A stretch of 64,000 bases of DNA from Rhabditoides inermis. Taxonomy: Eukaryota > Nematoda > Chromadorea > Rhabditida > Rhabditidae. The notes below the pieces were generated by a model, which did not search any database, was not told the origin of the DNA, and saw only the letters and a list, made by a program, of their open reading frames with translations. Location of the stretch: contig CAWZYM010000205.1 in NCBI GenBank assembly GCA_963966185.1, forward strand, positions 409,001 through 473,000. Direction: 5' to 3'. How positions within the stretch are numbered: position 1 is the first letter of the stretch; the number at the start of each line of letters is the position of its first letter. Positions 45,236-58,163 of this stretch are shown in pieces. Position numbers and translations under genes: made by a program.

Positions 45236-45806
45236 TTAGAGAGGGCGCGCAGCGCCCTCTCTTTTGGCTTAGGATAGGGCTCGCGCCAGAATTTTCAAGA
45301 AGCGATATCCAAAGGTCATGTTAGCAATAATGGGAACTCATCCAATTCATGCTAGTTAGATTCGCACTGTTCCGTAGGTCAGATCACTGGTCGACGGCAT
45401 CTTTGTATCTCTACTCTGAAAGAAGTTATGGACGATCCCGCGTGCGCACTAGGCGAAAGGCCAGCGTGTTTCGTGTCCCTCTCCCTCCCTCCTTCCTTCC
45501 TTCCTTCCTTCCCGTCACTACTTTTCCCAACTTGCACTTTGCGTGTAGTCCGCCCCGCCGCCGCCAGCGTCTAATGCGCGCCGGGTTTGCATTGTTTTGA
45601 CCCGCCAACTATAACCAGGAGGAAGAGCGCAGTAGGCGCGACACCGACTGGTAATAAGAAAATATGTTAACAAAAACGTTTTGTGAAACGTAACGGCGAT
45701 TCGTGAATACGTTGTGGACTGTGGTGCATGAGAGGAAGAAGAGAGAGAAGAGCAGAGATAGAGAGAGAATGGCAGATATATAGAGAGAGATGGAGAGAGA
45801 GATGGG

Positions 45807-45844
<38 letters not shown>

Positions 45845-46280
45845 TGACAGAGAGAGTAGTGACAGAGAAAAAGAACAGTGAGAGAGAACAGATGGAGAGA
45901 GAGAAAAACAAAGGGAGAGAGAGAACAGAAGGAGATATGTAGATAGATTAGTTTAGATATAATCCAGATGAATAGTTATAATTCAGCACGTTTCAAAAAT
46001 TTCTATGAAATTTAACAAAAGCACATATGTTTTCTTTAAAAAGTACTTGCGTAGAGAGATAAACTTTGTCTTAACCCAATGCAGCAAAAGCACATGCATA
46101 AAACGTTTACAAATACTAACACAAACCTGCGCATACTGAAATGTTTTGTTTTTGTTTCTAACAGTCGACCACAACGGAACAAATAGAAACGTGTAAACGT
46201 TTTATGCATGTGCTTTTGCTGCATTGGGTTAAGACAAAGTTTATCTCTCTACGCGAGTACTTTTTAAAGAAAATATCATA
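45236..46280. repeat. Composite repeat block in copy C intron
   Basis: Order: hairpin cap (ttagagagggcgcgcagcgc), repeat body, Helitron-like end (cgacaccgactggt near 45652), GA tracts (45720-45940), and a complete AGTACTT MITE (46028-46276; arms tttaaaaagtacttgcgtag and inverse). The same order occurs at 14234-14880 and 24319-25470. Just after it, 46500-46680 and 46695-46850 are a direct duplication of copy-C intron sequence. Confidence 0.8.
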
Positions 46281-47099
46281 TTGGATTCAGTGAGAACGTG
46301 CGCACGACGATCGACGATCTCACCAAAGCTGGCGAGCTCACCGCGCCTCACGGAGCTCTCCTCGGTCGCGCCACCGTGAGAGATCATCTACTTGTTCATG
46401 CATGACAATTCGCTCATCAGGCTCGCAAGCGTCTGTTCGGCGCGTGTGATTCGGCGACTGCGGCGGCGGAGAAACGGGCGCGTGTGGTGAATGAGAAGCG
46501 TCAAGTAGCGGTCAGTATCTTCAACTTTTTTCGAAGTGCCTTCTGCCTTCTAACTATCCTTGGAATCCCTAGCGAAACGCCTTTGATCTTGCCTTCAAGC
46601 TTTTTCAAACTATCTATGAATAGCCTCGAACGACTAGTTTTCAAGGTTTCAATAGGGTTTCAAAGGGGTTTCACCCCCGTGTGGTGAATGAGAAGCGTCA
46701 AGTAGCGGTCAGTATCTTCAACTTTTTTCGAAGTGCCTTCTGCCTTCTAACTATCCTTGGAATCCCTAGCGAAACGCCTTTGATCTTGCCTTCAAGCTTC
46801 TTCAAACTATCTATGAATAGCCTCGAACGACTAGTTTTCAAGGTGGTCCGAAGCATTTTGAGCTTTTTCGGAAGTGTCAAAAATGAATTGTCAATTGGAA
46901 GACGTTTCACAAGGCATTTCGGAGGTAGTTGAAAGGCATGTCGTGTCGAGAGTATTTTCAGGAGCCGCACCTGTCGTGCCGCAAGTGCGGTCTATTCGTG
47001 GCGGTTGCGCAGCGTCGCGAGCACGCCCTCTCCCACGCGCGCATCTACTCGTGTGGGTGGAAGCGGTGCAAGTACTCCTGGCCAGGTAAGCGCTTCCAT

Positions 47100-47271
47100 A
47101 CCAGTCACTGTTGCTTTATATGCGGGGATAATTTCGCAATCACATGCCCTCGCTGAAAAAAGTGCAAACCCGGCGCGTCTCACATGCTGGCGGCTAGGGT
47201 ATATATACAAACGGCGCATGAGCGTCACTTACAGACAGACGGACGGACAGGCCGTTTTTTATATATTAGGA
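47100..47271 (-). mobile_element. Helitron-like short element in copy C
   Basis: Read on the minus strand it starts A|TCCTAATATATA and ends cagtgactggt|a. It includes ctgtccgtccgtctgt and gacgctcatgcgccg, also found at 20090-20288 and 56786-56872. Insertion between A and T and the CTGGT end fit Helitrons. Confidence 0.6.
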
Positions 47272-48560
47272 TTAGGATCATCTCCCAATGTATCGATTGA
47301 TTCAGTTCGCGCCGAGATCGTGTCTCACATGTGCTCCGCGCACTCGGTCAACGATCCGCGACAAGTGCGCGAGATGAACTCCGTCGAGGTTGGTTTTAAA
47401 AGTTATTTTGTTCATACATTTACAATTTTTTGTTGTAAAAATCATTCAGCGCGCGGCGGAGCTGACGCGGGTGGCGGAGAGGTGCTTCCCGAGCGCGAGC
47501 CTCGAGCAGGTCGCCCCGCCCCCGGCCATCGAGAAGGTAATAATTATAATTTATAATTTATCTCACCTCTCATTTTATATGCTATGTGGTTGATAATAAT
47601 TTATAATTTATACTTACGATTGGTAATAATTTAGGTGGAGCCGCAGCAGCCGGCGCAACAGGAGGATGAGCATGTCAGTGTGGTCGGCAATGTGCTCGCG
47701 GTACATGTCCGGGAGCTGCAGGTTCTGCAAGAGAAGATGCCCGCACAGGTGCTGTCGTTATTCCATGATGTTTACATGAATATCTGTGTCATTCGTTTTG
47801 TTATTTTTAAAGGGAGTGTGCCCTCTGGTTTTCGAAGTTGAGTTAGCATCAGAATATTGAAATATGTAATAAATAGCGTACATTCTCATAGAAAAGTTAT
47901 GCTCAAGTCGCCTTGAAGTTCGTGTAATTTGCGCTCGAATACGCTCTTTCTAGAGAAAAGTGTGCAGAAATGTGCACAAACGTGCACAGTTGATGATGGT
48001 TTCTCCAACTTCCCGCCATTTGCGGCATATGGTCCAATTGACAAAAGTGTATTATTTTTGATGTATTTAAACATTCCGATGCTAACTCAACTTTGAAAAC
48101 TAGCGGGTACACTCCCTTTAAATCAATGATCAATGATTCTCAAACATGTACGTTTATTTCGTACTTGATGAAGATACGTTTCACTCTCTACCCATTCAGT
48201 TGACGACTTTGATGTAACATGCCATGTATGTCTTTCCGAAGTTAATCCGAACGTAGTATGGAAAGTCACTTAATTCATTCCTTTTGCAGTTGTCGGACGC
48301 GAATGCCTTTCTTGGCATCGCTAGGGAAGCATTCCGTCAAACTCAGTTCACTATTTCCAGTCGTCGGACGCGGAGTGGAACGCGCGCGGGGCGGCGCAGA
48401 GCGCGGCTTGGCGGGCGCGCGGCGCGTGGAACCGCCACGCTGGCGTCAAGAAGATCGTCACAAGACTCACACACGCGCGCGCCACCACTGTCCACTGCAA
48501 TGTGCGCATTTTAATTATTCTTACTCTCTTTTTTGTACAGTCTCACTTTCATTTTGTTTG

Positions 48561-48591
<31 letters not shown>

Positions 48592-49180
48592 ACATAATTT
48601 CAGAGGCCCAACTGTACGGCGGTGCTGAAGCTGGCGGAGTTGCCGGGGCACTGCCACCAGCGGCTCGAGAAACACGCCGCCAGCCACCTCTCTTTCAACG
48701 CGTTCGGATGCAACGCGTGTGGATGGCAGACGCAGGGTGGGTGAACTGTGTGTTATCATCGTCGGGCACTACGCACTCTGACAGACGCAGTGTGAGAGTG
48801 ATTAGTGCACAGTGCAGCGTGTGGATAGGAGGAGGTGGAGGCGGAGCATGTGAGGTCTAGCGACTACTATGGGTGTAAGAGGAAGAGGGGCATGAGAAGA
48901 TGAGAAGAATGGGGAGGTCGGAAGTCAAGCGGCTGACATGTGAACGTTGTGTATGAGAGGCATTGGTCACCGCTCCACCACGGCAACATGGAGTGCTTTG
49001 TCGACCGAAGGAAGGGCAGGGTGGGTGGGGGATGGGAGTATTGATTGATTGATGGATTGACTGATTGTTTCGTTTTAGTCGGATGCTACGATGAACGATA
49101 TGGTCATGCGGTGCTTCGCGACCGAGGAGGAGAAAGAGTTGGTTGGCTGGAAGGAGGAGGAGGAGAAGGAGACGGAATAG

Positions 49181-50268
49181 GAGTGCGTTGGCGTTCTGTC
49201 TCCCGTCTCCCCTCAATGAAACTACCCAGGAAATGTTTTAGGCTGTATCAAATATTTGAAGTGTGTATAGGCGACTAATTATATTTTATATTCACGATTT
49301 TTTTCTGTTTCCCAGGTATATTTATGATATTTATTTGTTGTTAGTTGTTGTGAGTGAGTTGTTGTAACGAATTTCATAGATATAGTTGCTTTTATAATAA
49401 ACATTTATTAATTTTGACGTATTATTTTGTTTAGAATCATTGGTTGAACTCGCTCCAAGCTTATCTATTTATTACAAACGAAATTTTAATTATTTGTTTT
49501 GTATATTTTTGTATACGTAAATTTGTATCGATTTGAGATTTTCAGTGATATCTTTTTACAATTATTGTTGAACTAATAATAACTAATGTTTTGTGTATGA
49601 AGAATTTTATCGATGACGGTTTTCTCTGTTTTGTGGAGGTTTGTTTCTCGTTTGTCTCCTGATTGTTGAATTTTATTCTGAATAAAGTTTATAAAATGAG
49701 ACTGCTCTCAAAACTTTCTCAGATCTCAGGTGATCTTTTCCGACTTTATCGACTCTTTAGAATATTTTCCTTAGAATATTTAGAATATTTCGTTTCCAAA
49801 TAATAATAGAGGTTTGTTGATGTTTGCTGCGGAAAAGTCTGCATGTCTTTGGATTAAAACATCATACACCTCAGAGGTTACCATGGTTTCTTTTGTTGAT
49901 TTTATTCCGCTTTTATGTTTCCATTTCCGTCGTTTTCAAACTGTGTCTGTATCAACATACCTTTCATAACATTACATATCTTCAATCAAGCATTAGTCAT
50001 GTTGCCCGGTCATTGACTACTGAAGATGCACCAAGCTCCGCCTCCACAGGCGCCGCCCACATCCGATCAATGGTCTCTCAATGCTCTCTCTTTCCCGTGG
50101 CGTAGTGTGTGTGTGTGTGTGTGTGGTTTCCCGCCCAGCGGGCTCCTCTCTCTGCCCCCTCTCTCTCTTCTCTCTCCTCTTTTGCTCGCTCGGCTGTCTC
50201 CCTATTCCGGTCCCGCCCCCTCGCCATCTCTCAAACTCGCGGCGACAACGGCGACAGCAGGCGTCGCC
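49181..50268. other. Intergenic, OSGIN upstream region
   Basis: AT-rich with the 3' end of copy C (ataataaacat near 49395). 50105-50260 is pyrimidine-rich (TC and GTGT tracts) just before the OSGIN start. No gene seen. Confidence 0.6.
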
Positions 50269-51236
50269 ATGCACCCGCGCTCCTCGCGCCTCATCTCCGG
50301 CCACAACAACAACAACAACAACAACAACTGCGCGCCGCAGCACACCGACGTCGTCATCATTGGTGGGTTCCGCAGTGTGCGTGTTTCGCAATGTGCCCCG
50401 GCAGCCGGTGGCGCAACGCGCGGCCTTTTGCCATCCGCTGTGTCCCTCTTTTCGAAACGCGCAACAGCCGTTTTCGGCTCGCCTTTCTCACTTCCTTGCC
50501 GGCGAGTGTTTGCACGAGAGAACGCGCGGACCGGCCATCGCAAATATTGCAGCGCGGCTTTTCGCGATCACTTTTTTGTGAGTGTGATTTAATGAACGAG
50601 TTGCAGGGAATGACAGTTCCCCTCCGCAAAGTGAATCTCTTAAGAGGGTACCTTTACCTTCCGTTGCAGGGAATGGTCCTGCGGGGCTGGCGCTCTCAGC
50701 GTTTCTGTCCGGGGTGACGCCGGTGTACAGCCGGCAGCACCCAGTCGACAAGGTGCACGACGGTCTGGTCGCAGACGCCGACCTCGGCCTACTCGAGCAG
50801 GCAAGTCGCGTTGGTTCAAATTCAAATTATTTATCCGGAATCGTGTTTCATGAACGTATGCAATAGTGTATGCATGGGTCCTCCGGGTTTCATAGGTCCT
50901 CACGTACGCAGAATAATGGACCGAAACAAGATTCCGTTGTGTATCTATCATGTTCTACTCTTTGATCTTCTATCTATTTTTAAAAACCCTCGTTATTTGT
51001 GATGCTCTCGCGTGTTTTTCATGTCGTGTCGGCCTAATCAGCTAATCGATGCGCGGGGTGTGAACGTGGTGTGTGATCCGCGTGCGCATGGCAAAAACGC
51101 CCTCTGCCAGTTTGGCACCTTCCGGCACGGGAGTGAAAGAAGAGTTTTCGGCACCGCGCGCTTGCTCTCTTGCTCTTTGGTCGGATTGTAAATATCACTC
51201 TGGTCTATCTCACTCGCCGCGACCTTTCCCTCTCCC

Positions 51237-51277
<41 letters not shown>

Positions 51278-53935
51278 GTCGGAGTGATGCAATCTATTTC
51301 TAATTTCGTCGCGCTCCTCACACCTCTGTTCTCCGTTCTCTGTTTATCCCCGTTTCCAATTGCGCGAGGATTATGGTCTTAGGCGGTATTTGGGTGAAGA
51401 TTGCCTCCCATTCAGGGGTGTGATTAGATAAAAACCACGGCGTGCTTGTGATATCTGACCGTATGCACGCCGTTTTGGCCAGAGCATCGCTGCTGACAAA
51501 TTTGTTATCATTGATTAGGCGTAGTGTTGTGATATGTCTTGCCAGCGGGTGTGTCAACATTATGTAGGCAGTGTGTGTGTATGTTGTCAGCTTAACTCGA
51601 GTGCCTACGGGATGAGTGTGTTGTGCCCTATAAACAGCTCCTCTGGCCGGCGGTCGATAGACGGCGGTGCTCCAAAAGCGGTCGTCGCTGTTTCTGTTTT
51701 CTGAAAGTGAGGGGGAACAGTGGCAACAGCCTTGTCCAGAAAGAGAAGCAAAACATGCACTACCACTACTAGAACCACAACAACAATGAAAACACAGTGC
51801 AGGAAGTGTACAGTGGAACATGCTAACAAAGCAGTCAGATGTGGGCGAGTGTGGCCGATAACACCCACCTCTCGCATACTGGAACGATTCTGCAGAGTGT
51901 AAGAACGGTCTTTGATGCGGCCGCTCCATTTACTACTATGCATCTGCGTACTTGCACTTTCGAAACTCTGAGAGGGACGATTGTGGGGAACCCATTTGTA
52001 CACGATTTTGAAAGAATTTAATCGAAAACTGTTCAACACAGAGAATACAACAACGGAGATACGATTCCGGGTAAATATTTGAACTTTGAACTATGTTTGA
52101 ACTGCTATACCTGTCGTTTCTACCCCGTGTATTGAGTGTACAAGTACAAGTGCACAATTTTGAAAAGAATTCAAGGGAAAGCGTTTGAACTTTTGAACAC
52201 AAGCAGTATAGTAACCAGATTAATTGACCGCTGTGGTTGTAGGACCTGTCGTTTCTGCAAGACGGCGACGAGCTGGGCGGCTCGACGCGTCCCATGTCGG
52301 CCCTCTACGACAGCCTGATGCGGCCGCTGATCGACGTCGGCGAACAGCACCCGTCGTGCATCGAGTGGGAGCGGCGGTCGGACAGGGTGGGTAGAGTAAT
52401 AGGGTTTATCCGACATACGAACTGTTCTTCACGATTTCCATTGCTGACTCGCGTTGTCAACGTTTATGTGAGAAGTAGCGTAGCAGCTTGCAAGATGGTC
52501 GAGAAAAAACAACTCTTCATCATCTTGCAGGTTGTTTTAGTTTCGAAAGAAGAACCCACTTCGAAATCAATTACCACACTCCACACATCTCAAATGTACA
52601 GTGTACAGTACATGTTGCAGACGGTGCCGCACATTGTGCTCGGCTCGACACACTGTGGTGGCTCGTGGAACAACTACGATCCCAAGGTATGTATGAATGA
52701 ATGAGTTACTGATAACTGATATCAAGAATACACCAACGAAGATATTCTCCTAGGCTATCATTGTCCATGCGGATTTGGTGACGCTATCGGATCATGGCGC
52801 ATTATCCCCAACTTTGGGCGATAACGCGATCTGCTGCTGGCTCTTCATTGCCGCATTGTGATTCAATTAATCGGATTGGCCCGTAGCGCACGTGAATTGT
52901 GTCGCCTCTTTCGGGGGTGTGATTGTGAGTGTTCGCGATATCTTCCGCACCCATCGCACTTCCATCCGTGAATGGAAGAAAAGACGTGCGCTATGTGTAC
53001 CGACGCACTTTTGCCAATTGTTTTGGTTTCGACATGCGCCGAATATTGACAAGCGAATGTTGCTACACAGGAGCGCGTTCCCACGTTGTGAGCTTTTCGG
53101 ATCGCAAAAAATGGGACTTGTTTTTCGCGGCAACACACGTGCACTGCAAATAGAGCGACTTTTTCCACGCGGCGGCGTGCGGCGCGGATTGTTGTCTCAT
53201 CCATGATGACAACTCCGAAACTTGCTGACAAGACAGCCACTTAGTCAGTGATTGTGTGATTCTCGGGTGCGAGTGTGATGTGATTCCGCTGAGACGTGGA
53301 ACCTAGTGAGTGTGCTGCGGGATAGCGAGATCTATGAATAGCGCCTTTGAAACGCACTGGAATTGTCTTTCGAATTAGCTTCGGAACATTCCCGAACATA
53401 CCCGAAGGAATACCTATACCTTGCCAACTTGCCATCTTTTCGAAATGTCGAAGCACGTTATTTAAAATTTATACGGGTTTTTAACAACTCGTGCAAAATA
53501 AAGTAAAAACATATGACAAGAGATAGGAACCGCGCCCCGTTTTGCAGATGATCGCCGTGTCGAAGAGCTCGTTCTTCGACCTGCCCGGCTCGTCTGCCAA
53601 GGTGTACGTGCAGAAGTACTACGACCTGCCGGCCGCCGAGGACCCGCGCACATACTCCATGGACATTGTCGACTACATGCAGGTGGGAGTACGTAGTGAT
53701 CGAAATTAAAATAATCAAAATAGTGATCAAAAGAAGACTTGTGAAAATCGCTAAAACATGTTCACTCTTTGAATGAAGGAAGAAAGGCGTTTCGTATGTA
53801 CTTTTAGTCTGGGTATAGCGATTTTGGATAAATTAATTATTGATTGACTGTGTGGTTGTAGATGTACCCCGTCGACATGTGCATCAGCGAGAGCATCTGG
53901 GAGGGCACGACGGTGGATCGAGTGCGGGTGAGTTG

Positions 53936-53975
<40 letters not shown>

Positions 53976-56900
53976 AAAAGAGTATAGTGTTTTTTATGGC
54001 TTTACAAGCATTATGGTGGACATGTTTTCGCCTTTTTCCTCCTTTTCTGCGACTTTCCACGGCAAGCTTTGTTATTGTGAAAAGCGTATTCGAAAAAGTG
54101 TGTGTAACAGTGACGCTGACGAATGGTTTTGTTTTGTTTTCGAGGTGACCAGTGACCAGTAGTTTGGCGCTTGGCGGTCTCATGAAAATTGCTGATGCAT
54201 CCTATGCTGTGCCAGGCGCGGTGGTCACTCGAGGCAGTTGCTCGGAGAGAGAGAGAGAGAGAAGAAATATTTTGATCGTAGGAAGTTCATTGCTGCAGTT
54301 TTCTATGCGTCCCCCCCCCCTCTCTCTCCATGTGAATTCGATCCTATCAAAAATGACCGCTGCGCGCAGAAAGAAGGGCGCATAGCGGCGACATTGGGAC
54401 ATGGAACAGCTAGGTGCGAGAGAGAAGCTAGACTGAGAAGGCAGCAATCGATATCTCCTGCCTGCATAGAGAAAGAGACAGAGAGAGAGACGTTTTTTTT
54501 CGGCTGCAGCGTGCTTTTGCAATGCAGGGGAGCAGAAATTGCGCGGCGGCTGCGAGGGAGGGAGTGTGTTGTAAAAGTGATAGAGAAAAAGAGCGCGCGA
54601 ATGCAACTCCGAGATAGCGAAAAGCTTATGAAACTCTATTTTGAGGATTTGAATGACTAAGTATTTCCTGTATGCGTTTCCGATTCGTGACTGGGTTTGG
54701 AGCGATTCGGAGAGGGAGAGAGAGAGATATGGACTCGGTTTCATTGTGTTTGCCCAAGTGATAGCCGGGAAGCCTGTCATGGAAACCCTGAGGCAATCTC
54801 TCTTTTTCATTATCACCAAATAAACATGATTGCGCGGTCTTCTAGACTAGATATCATCTTCTAGACTAGATAACCAGACGCGAAAACATTAGCTGAGTTA
54901 GTAGATCTGTGGTAGTGTAACTGATAGCCCAAATAGGTCACGATTGCGATAGTGTATCAGAAATCAGAATGATACGGCCGTATACGCATAGCACAAACAA
55001 AAACAAAAAATAACTCGTGGGAGAAGCCATTTGCATTTGATGAACAGATTTTTTTTAATTTCTGAGAATTGAAGATATTCGACATATTGCGACTTGAGAC
55101 GTTGCTAAGCACGTGCGTAGAATCGTTGCAAACATTTGCAAAAAGCAAAACAAAGCGACTCGTCTCGTTTGTTATCATCACGGATGCATGGAGACCAAAC
55201 CCCCAAGAGCTATTTCTCTCAGCTAAATATCGGTTTCGCAGATACATGTGCGAAACAGCACCGTGATTATGCTGCTAAAACACATTGAAAACTGTTTATG
55301 TCAGCATTATCTGTGTGCGTACATAGCTCTCAGGCTCTCACCCGTAAGACCGCCCGATTCCCCGCTACGGTAGCAATACTCAGCTATACAAAATAAAAAG
55401 TATATATCCTATCCTATCAACCTATAACCTATCCTAACAATATCTCTATATACAATTCAATGGTTTGGTTCGCCACGATTCCGGATCAACACTCGAACCA
55501 AAAGTATTGTTGCAGAAGCAGTCGAGCGGTCGTTGGCTGGTCTCGGCGAGGGACGCGGCTGGGGAGAAATTCCAGATCTCTGCGCGGCGAGTCGTGCTCG
55601 CGTGCGGCAAGACCAGTCAGAAGAGGCTACAGGTGGGGGAGGAGGGGGAGGGAGGGGATTATGGTCTGGCACGGACTGTAGTGAGTGTCTGAGTAGCATG
55701 CTGTACCATTTCGTTTTCACCCGTGAGAGTGTCCGAACAATCTAATCAGGTGACAGTAGCCGAAACTTACAATTATACGGAATCCAAGCCTTACAGGTGT
55801 TACATTCCGTACATTGTAGGTTGACGGAATAGTTCGGGGATACATGGTCATACAGTATACATAAGTATACATATCGACCTATCGTGTAATGTTTTTTATT
55901 TGTTGAACTTTTTTATTTGTTGAAACTAAGTTATTGTTCATTGTAGGTGGACGGCGAGCTGGACTGTGATCGCCTCGTGTACGACGTGCCTTCGATGAAG
56001 GCCCGCCTGAAGAGGGACAGGGAGGCGGCAGCCGAACACACCCTGCTCGGCGGCAAGAGCAAGGTCGTCGTGGTGAGTAGCTCTCTCTCTCACTCACTCT
56101 CTCTCTCTCTCACTCACTCTTTCTCTCACTCACTCACTTGCTCATCGGCACCGCTACTTCTCTAATGGACACGAGCCCGATAAAAATCGAATCAAATGTT
56201 TGTTCTGAGAGTCTGCAAACGTGATGAGGCTCTCGATTGCAGGTTACTCTGAGTTCTGAACGGTCTCCATATCGAAACAAAGAAATTTCGGATTTCGCAA
56301 TCGTAAACATGGTTTGAGAATAGGCGACGGCAGCGGTTTTCGTTCAGACACGTACACTATTAAATGTTTGGATAGGAAGCACAAACATGATGAATAATCG
56401 CTTCTCGATTGCAGATCGGCGACGGCATCTCTGCCGCTGACGCCATCAACCACTGTCTGGAGGAGAAGATCCCCGTGGTGCACGTGGTGCGACGCAACTC
56501 GGGCATGCTCAGGAGTGAGTGCGAGGAGAGATTCCTACTGTAGGGTATACTGTAGTTATACTGTATTGTATACTATACTGTAGGTATGGTTCATGAACGT
56601 GTACGCGCAGCGATTGCTACTGTAGTGTTTTAGCATGGGTCAGCCGTGTCTTTTCGTTTCATGTGACGTTATCTCAGTTTGCCAACGTGCGCAAGAAACT
56701 GTTCGCTTTGCACGTAGACATGTTTCGCGCTGCCAACGAAAGAGTAGAGACTGAGTGAGCGTGTATGTCAGGGCATGCGATACAATCCTAATATATAGAA
56801 AACGGCCGTCCGTCTGTAAGCGACGCTCATGCGCCGCTTAATAAAAGCGTCGTAGAAGCGACTTTGACTGGTATAATTTAAGTATGATGTGAACTTCCTG

Positions 56901-57144
56901 ATCATGATGTATGTATTGCAGACGTGCTGCTCTCCCGCCTCACTCACTACCCCGAGTACAACAAGGTCTATCAGCTGATGATTGGCAGGACGTCGGATCC
57001 GCTGTACACCAAGCACGTGCAGACGGTCAGTCAGGGATACTGTAGGGGATTACGGTATTGTTTTAGGTGGTCAAGTGTGTGGACGAGGAGATGATTCGCA
57101 TTGCGACGCCCAAGGGAGTCGAAGAGGTGAGTGGAGAGACTGAA

Positions 57145-57179
<35 letters not shown>

Positions 57180-58163
57180 AATGTTTCCGCTATCGGATAT
57201 CCGCTCTCTCTATGGGAGGGTGAGGAGTGTTTAACCGCACTGTGTTGCATCGAGTGTATGACGTAGAATAAGTGGTACACGATAATTCACATGTACGTTA
57301 TACATGGTACACAATGTTTCTGCGCATATATAAGCGCAACTAGTGAGTTTACACCGTGTTCTCATTGAGTGTAGGGTAGGAGGGTCCTGCGCGCATTGTG
57401 AATGATAAGTGCACCATGTTCCAGAGTGGGTAGCAACCTGCAAGCTGCTAGTGACGCGTCCTGTGTTTGCGATTGCGAGATACGGTCCGGTCGGTGGTCA
57501 ACTTATCAGCCTTTTCGCTTCGTCTCGCGTCCCGCCTCTTTTTTCGCAAGCGCACGTGCAAGTTCACAAGATCATTTTTGAGCCGCGGAATTTGAAATCA
57601 CTGAAGACGGAAGACGCGGCCGGAAATTGTCGCACCGGATAGTCTGTCTGGTCGCGCGAGTGATTGATTACCGGTAGCGAGCGCAGGTTGTTGCAAGAAC
57701 TTTGGAATTGGGGGAAAGTGCAGTGACGTCGTTGGCAATCAGCACACGTTGACATCAAAATTATATTATTTACAAAGAATGGCAACGGCATTGTCCAACC
57801 AACAACAGCTGGTGCTTCAGAATCATGGGGTGAAATTGACAAATTGAAGTTTGTATGAATGCTCACGGGATCAGCTGCATAGCGAACCAAACCATTGGAT
57901 TGTGTATAGAGGTCCTGGATAAAACTTTTTGTATGCATTCTTTTCAGATTCCCGTTGGCCTGGTGGTGGCGTGTCTCGGTCGCGAGTCGTCGTTCTCCTC
58001 TTGTCTGGACGGCGACTACTCGTTCCCCGACTACTTCTCCGAGGAGGACCCCTCCCTCGCCGCTGTCGGCTCATATGTCGGCGACCACTTTGTGCGCTAC
58101 CTCATCGGCGGTTGTCTGCAAGTGGCGCGCACCATCCTCGCCGCCGACGCCCCGCCCCCGTAG
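50269..58163 (+). CDS. OSGIN family flavin-dependent monooxygenase-like protein
   Basis: A 468-residue protein, close to the ~480-550 residues of vertebrate OSGIN1/2. Exons: 50269-50362, 50670-50800, 52243-52386, 52621-52686, 53548-53682, 53862-53927, 55516-55680, 55947-56072, 56415-56514, 56922-57025, 57067-57126, 57948-58163; every junction keeps phase. The start follows a pyrimidine-rich leader and gives a polar, poly-Asn N-terminus. The FAD-binding Rossmann motif VVIIGNGPAGLALSAFL lies at residues 27-43. Family motifs: LGSTHCGGSWNNYD, KVYVQKYYDLP, VVLACGKTSQKRL, a second dinucleotide-binding segment VVVIGDGISAADAI, HVVRRNSGMLRNVL, and GDHFVRYLIGGCLQVA at the C-terminus. In vertebrates these proteins are stress-induced growth inhibitors; the enzyme role here is inferred. 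Intron 2 has a GC donor (CAG|GCAAGT). The exon 7 end (55680 or 55632) is the least certain. Introns hold GA tracts and a small Helitron-like element. Confidence 0.92.
56786..56872 (+). mobile_element. 87-bp Helitron-like element in an OSGIN intron
   Basis: A|TCCTAATATATAGAAAACGG ... gactttgactggt|a, with gacgctcatgcgccgcttaa inside. The smallest family member seen; both ends match 47100-47271. Confidence 0.6.

Larger units (their letters stand above)
43331..49180 (+). pseudogene. Multi-zinc-finger gene, copy C (full exon set, frame broken)
   Basis: Exons: 43331-43465, 43662-43724, 43775-43907, 44132-44268, 44406-44561, 44682-44789, 44936-45015, ~45094-45178, ~46291-46371, 46417-46500, 46962-47085, 47306-47388, 47450-47536, 47635-47748, ~48361-48501, 48604-48736, degenerate 48960-49020, 49079-49180. 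This is the only copy with the N-terminal exons (MGMVRQRISL, TTRRKSMRLERQ, SPVAVAVKPAYAK, an acidic LLSEDENDGNEEGD). Exon 44936-45015 is 80 nt, against 81 in copy A, causing a frameshift; the next exon has lost seven bases at its end (caaaaat versus caaaactgcacaat). The FSNRLRIHIAK part of the last finger is gone. Introns carry a composite repeat (45236-46280) and a Helitron-like element (47100-47271). Probably a decaying copy. Confidence 0.65.

Noticed and set aside
49822..50105. 93-codon frame upstream of OSGIN
   Set aside because: No splice sites, no motif, AT-rich; considered intergenic.
50605..50670. Upstream acceptor gttgcag|ggaatg at 50604 for OSGIN exon 2
   Set aside because: It would break the GNGPAG motif and frame; the similar acceptor at 50669 fits exactly.
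50026..50717. Three overlapping frames of 166-202 codons at the OSGIN start
   Set aside because: Only the frame from 50269 joins to the FAD motif and downstream OSGIN exons; the others are shadows in GC-rich DNA.
52863..53240. 125-codon minus-strand frame in an OSGIN intron
   Set aside because: No domain, no start context and no matching exons.
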